Positions 43,675 through 49,698 of a stretch of 49,698 nt of DNA are shown here, piece after piece. The notes beneath the pieces were generated by a model. That model made no database searches. It saw only the letters and a list, made by a program, of their open reading frames with translations, and was not told where the DNA came from. A program made the translations under genes and the position numbers. Numbering within the stretch: position 1 is the stretch's first letter; the number at the start of each line of letters is the position of its first letter. The stretch is from Methylobacterium sp. J-048 (GTDB taxonomy: Bacteria; Pseudomonadota; Alphaproteobacteria; Rhizobiales; Beijerinckiaceae), in contig NZ_JAKSYL010000184.1 of NCBI RefSeq assembly GCF_022829515.1, forward strand, positions 1-49,698. The letters are read 5' to 3'.

Positions 43675-45114
43675 TCAGATGTAGGCTGAGGCGAGGGCCG
43701 GCGAGCCTTCCAGGGCGTGGGCGAGCACTTCCAGTCCGTGCGTGATCTGCTGTCGGGTGGAGGGGCCGCCAAGACAGAGACGGACCGCCTCCGGCGGCGT
43801 CCCCGCGACGCAAAAAGGGTCGCTGGCGATGACGCCGAGCCCGGCCGACCGACCTTGGCTGGCGAAGGCCGAACGCGTCCAGCCCTCCGGCAGCGTGATC
43901 CAGACGTGGAAGGCATGCGGATCGGCGGTGTAGGTGCCGGCGGGAAGCATCGCGGTAGCGATGCGCTGGCGCGCGGCCGATTCCTCGCGAACGAACTGCA
44001 CGATGGCCTCCGCCGTGCCGTCCATGATCCAACGCGTCGCCAGTGCCGTGGAAATCGGCGAGGCCATGACCGTGGCGGCGCGCAGGGCGCCGCCCAGTGG
44101 AAGGGCGGAGCGGGCGCTTGGAGCGACCAGGAAGGCGAGCCGAAGTCCGGCGCCCAGGCACTTGGCGAGGCCTGCCACGTAGTAGGTGATCTCCGGCGCG
44201 AGTTCCGCAAAACTCGGCGGCGGAGTCGGACAGATGCGGGCGTAGGCATCGTCCTCGATGATGGTGACGGCGTATCGCCGCGCGACCGCGATCACGGCCT
44301 CGCGCCGCGTCCCGGGCAGGGTCGCGGTGGTGGGGTTCTGCAGCAACGGATTCAGGTAGATGGCCTTCGGTGCCACTTTGGTGCAGGCGGCGGCAAAGGC
44401 ATCAGGATCGACCCCGTATCGGTCCATGGGCAGATCGACGAGGCGGAGGCGCAAGTGCGCGGCGAGCGCGCGGATGCCGGGATAGGTGATCCGCTCGGCG
44501 CAGATCGTGTCGCCCGGCCGGGCCACCTGCCCCAGAATGCTGAACAGAGCGCTGTGCGCCCCTGGACAGATCAGCAGACGCTCGCGGGACGTGACGACCC
44601 CACGGCCTTTCAGCCAGCGCAGAGCCGCCTCTTTATCCTCCTCGGTCCCGCCGAAGCCCTGGTAACGCAAGAGGTTGGAGATATTACCGGACAGGTCCAC
44701 GAACGCGGCTTGCATGCGGGCTTGCAGGGCCGGCGCGTCGGGCTCGGGGGGCAGGTTCATGGTGAAGTCGACCGGACCAATCCGACGCGCTGCCGCGGCA
44801 GCGGTCGAACGGGGCGGGCGAGCCGGATCGACCACGAAGGTCCCCTGGCCGACGCGTCCCTCGATCAGTCCGCGCTTATGGGCCTCGACGTAGCCGCGTG
44901 AAACGGTCGTGAAGTTCAAGTCGAGCGCCTCGGCGAGGGCGCGCTGGGTCGGTAGGCGCGTCCCCACCGTCAGGCGCCCAGTCCGGATGTCGTCGGCCAA
45001 CGCCTCCGCAATCGCGAGGTAATGAGGCTTGCCCCACCGCTTCAGATCCGGCGTCCAGGCCCCGGCCCCGCCCTTCTGCGGGTTCGGTCGTTCGTCTCGC
45101 TCGGGCGAAGTCAT
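43675..45114 (-). CDS. MocR/PdxR-type regulator (GntR wHTH + aminotransferase-fold domain)
   Basis: The 479-aa protein has an N-terminal GntR winged helix (about 30-95: LAIAEALADDIRTGRLTVGT, TQRALAEALDLNFTTVSRGY) followed by a type I PLP aminotransferase-like domain. The PLP Lys is near residue 318 (YYVAGLAKCLGAGLRLAF) and the pyridine-binding Asp is in IIEDDAYARI. Such proteins are transcription factors that bind PLP and, in some cases, an amine effector. It is divergent from the Nit1C cluster across 356 bases containing four TTGTATG motifs, which makes it the obvious regulator candidate. Its own function could alternatively be elsewhere. Confidence 0.92.
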   Translation of the reverse strand: MTSPERDERPNPQKGGAGAWTPDLKRWGKPHYLAIAEALADDIRTGRLTVGTRLPTQRALAEALDLNFTTVSRGYVEAHKRGLIEGRVGQGTFVVDPARPPRSTAAAAARRIGPVDFTMNLPPEPDAPALQARMQAAFVDLSGNISNLLRYQGFGGTEEDKEAALRWLKGRGVVTSRERLLICPGAHSALFSILGQVARPGDTICAERITYPGIRALAAHLRLRLVDLPMDRYGVDPDAFAAACTKVAPKAIYLNPLLQNPTTATLPGTRREAVIAVARRYAVTIIEDDAYARICPTPPPSFAELAPEITYYVAGLAKCLGAGLRLAFLVAPSARSALPLGGALRAATVMASPISTALATRWIMDGTAEAIVQFVREESAARQRIATAMLPAGTYTADPHAFHVWITLPEGWTRSAFASQGRSAGLGVIASDPFCVAGTPPEAVRLCLGGPSTRQQITHGLEVLAHALEGSPALASAYI

Positions 45115-45470
45115 TCGTGGCGGCCCAGATCATGATGCGATCAATGCTTGATTGTATGGCTTGCAATAGCCGTACCGCGATCATGCTTCCAATGATCATT
45201 CTCTCGCATGCATACAATGCCGACAATTCTCGCTCCGCAAATGGGCATCATTTGGTGAATGTGTGCTCGTACTTCGCCCTATAAATAGGCTCTGGGCGTA
45301 ATGCCGATGAGCTCAAGCCAGCCGCATTGATCGCATTATTGTATGAATATCGCTCCGTCATCTTGTATGGCCGATTGATCGAAGTCCTCTGGCACACCGC
45401 TTGCCATGAATGGTTTACGGCCGCTCGAAGTTCAGTCTTCCGCGGTCCAATCCTTCGAGGAGAGAGATCA
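45115..45470. promoter_or_regulatory. Divergent regulatory region with four TTGTATG motifs
   Basis: This AT-richer gap separates the MocR-type gene from nitB. TTGTATG occurs at 45152-45158, 45339-45345 and 45363-45369, and its complement CATACAA at 45211-45217. The last two copies are 24 bases apart and enclosed by two ATTGATCG octamers (45326-45333 and 45374-45381). Direct, spaced half-sites of this kind fit MocR-type binding. A GAGGAGAG ribosome-binding site precedes the nitB ATG. Confidence 0.7.
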
Positions 45471-45953
45471 ATGCCTGCTGTGAACCGCGAGCCTCACAAA
45501 AAGGGCGACTTCCTGGTCGATTATGAGGAGAAGGTCTTCGAGGACGTCAAGGCCGAGCCGGGCCAGAAGGCGCTGGTGACCTTCCACACCGTCGCGTTCG
45601 AGGGCTCCATCGGCCTCGTCAACCTGCTTCAGGCCACCCGCCTGCAGCGCAAGGGCTTCGAGACCTCCATCCTTCTCTACGGCCCGGGCATCACGCTGGG
45701 CGTCCAGCGCGGCTTCCCACGGCTCGGCGACGAGGCCTTTCCGGGTCACCTCAACTTCAACAACCAGCTTGAGAAGTTCATGGCCGAAGGTGGCAAGGTC
45801 TACGCCTGCCGGTTCTCGACCCAGGCCCTCTACGGCCACGGCGAGGCCGCCTTCATCGAGGGCATCCGCATGATCAATCCCCTCGACGTCCTCGACTGCA
45901 TCCTCCTGCACAAGCGCGACAACGCGGTGATCATCGACACCTGGACCGTCTGA
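45471..45953 (+). CDS. nitB: Nit1C cluster protein NitB (MSMEG_0572-family nitrogen starvation response protein)
   Basis: The 160-aa soluble protein matches the MSMEG_0572 family: [40 protein letters not shown] and [20 protein letters not shown]. The fold is likely DsrE-like. In the Nit1C cluster it precedes the nitrilase gene. The ATG at 45471 sits after a good ribosome-binding site. Its molecular function is unknown. Confidence 0.93.
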   Translation: MPAVNREPHKKGDFLVDYEEKVFEDVKAEPGQKALVTFHTVAFEGSIGLVNLLQATRLQRKGFETSILLYGPGITLGVQRGFPRLGDEAFPGHLNFNNQLEKFMAEGGKVYACRFSTQALYGHGEAAFIEGIRMINPLDVLDCILLHKRDNAVIIDTWTV

Positions 45954-46034
45954 CCGGCCTTTGGCCCCCAGTCCGGGACGTCGCTTCCGGCGGCCGCACG
46001 CGACGTGGCCGCCGCCACAACCGGAGGATCACCC

Positions 46035-47111
46035 ATGTCAGACAGCCGGATCGTGCGGGCCGCCGCCATCCAGATCGCGCCCGACCTCGACCGCCCGGAC
46101 GGCACTCTGGAGCGGGTGCTTAATGCCATCGATGAGGCTGCTTCCAAGGGCGCGCGCTTCATGGTCTTTCCCGAGACCTTCGTCCCCTATTACCCTTACT
46201 TCTCCTTCGTGCTGCCGCCGGCGATGCAGGGCGCCGAGCATCTGCGCCTCTACGAGCGGGCCGTAACGGTGCCGGGGCCCGTGACCCAGGCCGTCTCCGC
46301 CGCCGCACGCCGGCACGGGGCGGTCATCGTGCTCGGGGTCAACGAGCGGGATCACGGCTCGCTCTACAACGCGCAGCTGGTCTTCGACGCCGACGGGAGC
46401 CTCAAGCTCAAGCGCCGCAAGATCACGCCGACCTATCATGAGCGCATGATCTGGGGTCAGGGCGACGGCGCCGGCCTCACCGTGGTCGACACGGCGGTCG
46501 GGCGCGTCGGCGCGCTGGCCTGCTGGGAGCACTACAACCCGCTCGCCCGCTACGCCCTGATGGCGCGCCACGAGGAGATCCACGCGGCGCAGTTCCCGGG
46601 CTCGCTCGTGGGCCAGATCTTCGCCGACCAGATGGAGGTGACGATCCGCCACCACGCTTTGGAAGCGGCCTGCTTCGTGGTCAACGCCACGGGCTGGCTC
46701 ACCGACGCGCAGGTGGCGCAGGTCTGCCCGGACGAGCGCCTGCGCGGCGCCTGCCGCGGCGGCAACTGCACCGCCATCGTCTCGCCCGAAGGCAAGCACC
46801 TCGCGGAGCCGCTGGGCGCCGGCGAGGGCATCCTGATCGCCGACATGGACCTGGCGCTGGTGACCAAGCGCAAGCGGATGATGGACTCGGTCGGCCACTA
46901 CGCCCGGCCCGAACTCCTCAGCCTGCTCCACGACGACCGCCCGGCCTCGTTCGTGCACCAGCCGATCCATTCCCAGACCGATTTCCGGAGTCTCGACCAT
47001 GAGCAGCAGCCCGCTTCCGACGAGCCTTCCCGCGTTTCCGCCGGTGGTGGCGGGCTTGGTCGGGATGCCGACGGAGCGCCTGATCAACGCGTTGCAGTCG
47101 TACGGCGTTAG
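46035..47111 (+). CDS. nitC: Nit1C cluster nitrilase NitC (Nit6803 family)
   Basis: The 358-aa nitrilase hydrolyses a nitrile, and in Nit1C clusters is tied to cyanide assimilation. The catalytic triad is visible: Glu47 in [11 protein letters not shown], Lys129 in [13 protein letters not shown] and Cys163 in [18 protein letters not shown]. The ATG at 46035 follows GGAGG. The last 37 or so codons overlap the start of the next gene by 113 bases in another frame, and this tail (beginning about [12 protein letters not shown]) lacks family similarity, which suggests a lost stop codon. Confidence 0.95.
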   Translation: MSDSRIVRAAAIQIAPDLDRPDGTLERVLNAIDEAASKGARFMVFPETFVPYYPYFSFVLPPAMQGAEHLRLYERAVTVPGPVTQAVSAAARRHGAVIVLGVNERDHGSLYNAQLVFDADGSLKLKRRKITPTYHERMIWGQGDGAGLTVVDTAVGRVGALACWEHYNPLARYALMARHEEIHAAQFPGSLVGQIFADQMEVTIRHHALEAACFVVNATGWLTDAQVAQVCPDERLRGACRGGNCTAIVSPEGKHLAEPLGAGEGILIADMDLALVTKRKRMMDSVGHYARPELLSLLHDDRPASFVHQPIHSQTDFRSLDHEQQPASDEPSRVSAGGGGLGRDADGAPDQRVAVVRR

Positions 47112-48168
47112 GCTCGCCGACAGCCGCGCCGGGGCGCCGAGCCGCCGCGGCGGGGCCGGTCCGTCGGACCACAAGGCCATGACCATCGCGGGCCGGACCG
47201 TGATGGTGCCGGTCCACACCGAGGCCGCCTTCGAGTCGCCCTTCCTGGTCCGCCGCCCGGACGCCAACGGGGTCTCGGTGATCGAGCATGACGGCGTGGT
47301 GATCGGGCAGGCGACCTTCCCGGGCAAGCCGCGCTTCTACGCGCTCTCGACCTTCGACGGCGTGCCGTATTCGAAGATCGCCGTCCTGCACGGGCGGGAC
47401 GTGCTCGCCACCACCGTGCTCCAGACCTGTATCCGCTACGCAAGCCGCACGAAGACCTGCCAGTTCTGCTCGATCGGCCAATCGCTCGCCGCCGGTCGCA
47501 CCGTCGCGCACAAGACGCCCGAACAACTCGCCGAGGTCGCCCGCGCCGCCGTGCTCCTCGACGGCGTCAAGCACATGGTCATGACGACCGGCACGCCGAA
47601 CGCGACCGACCGGGGCGCCGCCGTGCTCTGCGAGAGCGCCTTCGCCGTCAAGGCCGCGGTCGACCTGCCGATCCAGGCGCAGTGCGAGCCGCCGGATGAC
47701 GACCGCTGGTTCGAGCGGATGAAAGCGTCGGGCATCGATGCCCTCGGCATGCACCTGGAGGCCGTCACGCCCGAGGTCCGGGCGCAGATCATGCCCGGCA
47801 AGGCGAGCGTGCCGCTGGAGCGGTACTATGCGGCTTTCGAGGCCGCCGTCCCCGTCTTCGGGCGGGGCCAGGTCTCGACCTATATCCTGGCCGGGCTGGG
47901 CGACACCCCGGAGGCGATCCTGGAGATGGCCGAGCGCCTGATCGGGATGGGCGTCTACCCGTTCGTGGTGCCGTTCGTGCCGATCTCGGGCACCCCGCTG
48001 GAGAGCCACCCGGCGCCCAGCCCCGACTTCATGCACGGCATCCTCAGGCCCCTGGCGGACATGCTGATCGGCGCGGATCTTCGCTCGACCGACATCAAGG
48101 CGGGATGCGGGCGCTGCGGCGCCTGCTCAGCGCTCTCCACCTACGAGCGCGCAGGGGCGGTCTCATGA
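46999..48168 (+). CDS. nitD: Nit1C cluster radical SAM protein NitD (MSMEG_0568 family)
   Basis: The 389-aa protein belongs to the MSMEG_0568 radical SAM family. The cluster-binding cysteines are Cys144, Cys154 and Cys157 ([18 protein letters not shown]), a C-x9-C-x2-C spacing instead of the classic C-x3-C-x2-C. A second cysteine group, Cys370/373/376 ([10 protein letters not shown]), at the C-terminus may bind an auxiliary Fe-S cluster. It overlaps nitC at its start and the GNAT gene at its stop (ATGA), so it is translationally coupled. Its substrate is unknown. Confidence 0.94.
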   Translation: MSSSPLPTSLPAFPPVVAGLVGMPTERLINALQSYGVRLADSRAGAPSRRGGAGPSDHKAMTIAGRTVMVPVHTEAAFESPFLVRRPDANGVSVIEHDGVVIGQATFPGKPRFYALSTFDGVPYSKIAVLHGRDVLATTVLQTCIRYASRTKTCQFCSIGQSLAAGRTVAHKTPEQLAEVARAAVLLDGVKHMVMTTGTPNATDRGAAVLCESAFAVKAAVDLPIQAQCEPPDDDRWFERMKASGIDALGMHLEAVTPEVRAQIMPGKASVPLERYYAAFEAAVPVFGRGQVSTYILAGLGDTPEAILEMAERLIGMGVYPFVVPFVPISGTPLESHPAPSPDFMHGILRPLADMLIGADLRSTDIKAGCGRCGACSALSTYERAGAVS

Positions 48169-48710
48169 TCTTCGAACCCGTGCCGCCGTACTGGCCGAGC
48201 CACTTCCGCATCAAGTTCGCCACGAGCTCGTGGGAGCGGAACGCCTGCGCGGCCCTGCGCCGGCAGGTCTTCTGCGCGGAGCAGCGCATCTTCACCGAAG
48301 ACGACCGGGACGCCGTCGACGCGCGCGCGATCCCGATCTGTGCCCTCTCGACGCTCGGCGGCGACGCCGACGCGGTCGTCGGCACCGTACGCATCCACGA
48401 AGCGTCGGAGCGTGCCGGCGCGTGGTGGGGCTCGCGCCTGGCCGTCGCCGGACCGTTCCGCGGCACCGCCGCTTTGGGCGCCGGGCTCATCCAGGTCGCG
48501 GTCTCCTCGGCCCATGCGCGGGGCTGCACGCGGTTCCTGGCCCATGTGCAGGATCGGAACGTCCCGTTGTTCCAGGCCCTGCACTGGATGAGCCTCGACG
48601 CGATCGAGCTACACGGGCGGCCGCATCACCTGATGCAAGCGGACCTCGCGGCCTACCCGCCGATGCACGACCCCGAGCACGGGCTCGTCACGTTCCGCAG
48701 GGCCGCGTGA
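48165..48710 (+). CDS. nitE: Nit1C cluster GNAT acetyltransferase NitE (MSMEG_0567 family)
   Basis: The 181-aa protein is a GNAT-fold acyltransferase: RIKFATSSWERNACAALRRQ (N-terminal beta-alpha), VVGTVRIHEASERAGAWWGS, and the acetyl-CoA-binding region AVAGPFRGTAALGAGLIQVA. The ATG at 48165 overlaps the nitD stop. In the cluster it lies between the radical SAM protein and the AIR synthase-like protein. The acceptor is not known. Confidence 0.92.
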   Translation: MIFEPVPPYWPSHFRIKFATSSWERNACAALRRQVFCAEQRIFTEDDRDAVDARAIPICALSTLGGDADAVVGTVRIHEASERAGAWWGSRLAVAGPFRGTAALGAGLIQVAVSSAHARGCTRFLAHVQDRNVPLFQALHWMSLDAIELHGRPHHLMQADLAAYPPMHDPEHGLVTFRRAA

Positions 48711-49698
48711 TGAATGCGGGCTTCGACCTCCAATCCCTGGCCGGCCAGATCCGTGACGCGCGCGGCCTCGCTCACAAGCGCGACATCGATGCCGTGGTCG
48801 AGCGGCTCGGATTGAACAGCCGGCACGCCGCGGTGCCGGTCGGTGACGATTGTGCCGCCATACCGGATCGCGACGGCCACCTGCTGTTCGCCATCGAGGG
48901 CTTCCTCGACAGCTTCGTCTCGGCCGATCCGTACTTCGCTGGCTATTGCGGCATCATGGTCAACCTGAGCGACATCGCCGCCATGGGTGGGCGCCCGCTC
49001 GCGGTGGTCGACGCGCTGTGGAGCCGGGACGCCGCTGCGGCGGACCCGATCCTGGCTGGCCTGTCCGACGCGGCCGCGCTCTACGGCGTCCCAATCGTCG
49101 GCGGTCATACCAATACGCGCGCGCAGGCTGGCAACCTCGCTGTCGCCGTGCTCGGACGGGCTGGCCCGCGCCTGCTCACCAGCTTCGACGCGGCGCCCGG
49201 CGATGATCTCGTCGCGGCGATCGACCTGCGCGGACGCTTCCGCGACCCATACCCGTACTGGGATGCCTCGACTGGCACTGCCGGCGAGCGTCTGCGCGGT
49301 GATCTCGCGTTGCTGCCGGCCCTCGCCGAAGACGGGCTGTGCCGGGCGGCCAAGGACATCAGCATGGCGGGTGTCGTCGGCACCGCCCTGATGCTGCTGG
49401 AATGCTCGAACGTCGGTGGCGTCATAGACCTCGAAGCGATCCCACGGCCTGCCGCGGTCCCGCTCGACCGCTGGCTCACCGCCTTCCCGAGCTTCGGCTA
49501 CCTTCTGAGCGTGCACCCGGATTGCACGCCCGCTGTCCGCACGCGGCTCGCCGAACGGGACATCGCAGTCGCCACGGTGGGTAAGCTCGATGCAAGCCGG
49601 GTCGCCCGGGTGCGCGATGCCTCCGGCGGAGAGGCCGTGGTCTGGGACTTTACGGTCAGCCCGCTGATCGGCTGTGGCCAGGACGGCATGGATGCCGT
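48710..49698 (+). CDS. nitF: Nit1C cluster AIR synthase-like protein NitF (sll0787 family), 3' end outside the window
   Basis: At least 329 codons are present and the frame is still open at the window edge. The start ATG overlaps the nitE stop (TGATG). The AIR-synthase/PurM-like ATP-binding fold is shown by AAVPVGDDCAAIPDRDGHLL, NLSDIAAMGGRPLAVVDALW and VPIVGGHTNTRAQ. The protein probably uses ATP to activate a carboxamide or carboxylate. The family is usually about 330 residues, so little is missing. Further nit genes may follow outside. Confidence 0.93.
   Translation, partial: MNAGFDLQSLAGQIRDARGLAHKRDIDAVVERLGLNSRHAAVPVGDDCAAIPDRDGHLLFAIEGFLDSFVSADPYFAGYCGIMVNLSDIAAMGGRPLAVVDALWSRDAAAADPILAGLSDAAALYGVPIVGGHTNTRAQAGNLAVAVLGRAGPRLLTSFDAAPGDDLVAAIDLRGRFRDPYPYWDASTGTAGERLRGDLALLPALAEDGLCRAAKDISMAGVVGTALMLLECSNVGGVIDLEAIPRPAAVPLDRWLTAFPSFGYLLSVHPDCTPAVRTRLAERDIAVATVGKLDASRVARVRDASGGEAVVWDFTVSPLIGCGQDGMDA

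Noticed and set aside
1..49698. CRISPR arrays, rRNA and tRNA genes
   Set aside because: I found no regularly spaced repeats and no cloverleaf with a T-loop GGTTCGAATCC-like sequence or rRNA signature.

Overview
The window looks like chromosomal DNA from a Methylobacterium-type alphaproteobacterium (Hyphomicrobiales). GC is very high, with strong G/C preference at third codon positions. It carries two HWE-family sensor kinases, an MHYT hybrid kinase, and a Nit1C nitrilase cluster of the kind known in Methylobacterium. The gaps hold decaying GC-rich elements. The genus is inferred from gene content and was not tested against a database. I saw no rRNA, tRNA or CRISPR array.

Layout. (1) 1-9722: housekeeping and sensory genes. 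These are the BamE lipoprotein, a HAD hydrolase coupled to a GAF/PAS HWE kinase, an Old Yellow Enzyme, a two-gene nucleotidyltransferase module, an orphan ParD-like antitoxin, a photolyase-related FAD protein and the flagellar stator MotA/MotB. (2) 9723-17832: an AraC-type regulator, a 1013-aa GAF + five-PAS HWE kinase preceded by a broken receiver domain, MsrA and a catalase-family protein, with long empty gaps. (3) 17833-23408: a LysR regulator divergent from a four-gene unit (Ldh-family dehydrogenase, MFS importer, secreted lactonase, and a solute-binding-fold protein without a signal peptide), probably uptake and oxidation of a hydroxy or sugar acid. (4) 23409-27831: a decay zone. A dead receiver fragment precedes an intact MHYT-PAS-HK-REC-REC kinase, followed by IS481-type transposase and amine-oxidase remnants. 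(5) 27832-39311: two efflux and stress units. An ArsR-type regulator, a monooxygenase-fold protein and a DHA2 drug exporter operon are tied together by two copies of one 26-bp palindrome. A TetR regulator, two DUF1993 proteins (one truncated), a frameshifted SDR and an RND pump are tied together by repeated GGAGC/GCTCC sites. (6) 39312-43490: a PEP-mutase/isocitrate-lyase-family enzyme, a large molybdopterin oxidoreductase read from the other strand, and a tyrosine recombinase killed by one TAG codon. (7) 43675-49698: a MocR/PdxR-type regulator divergent from the start of a Nit1C cluster (nitB, nitC, nitD, nitE, nitF); nitF runs off the right edge.

The most interesting points are the shared operators that define two small regulons, the TTGTATG sites between the MocR-type regulator and the cyanide-linked Nit1C cluster, the cytosolic solute-binding-fold protein translationally coupled to a lactonase, and a five-stem cloverleaf element downstream of bamE. 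Several broken genes each show one identifiable lesion, which points to recent decay.
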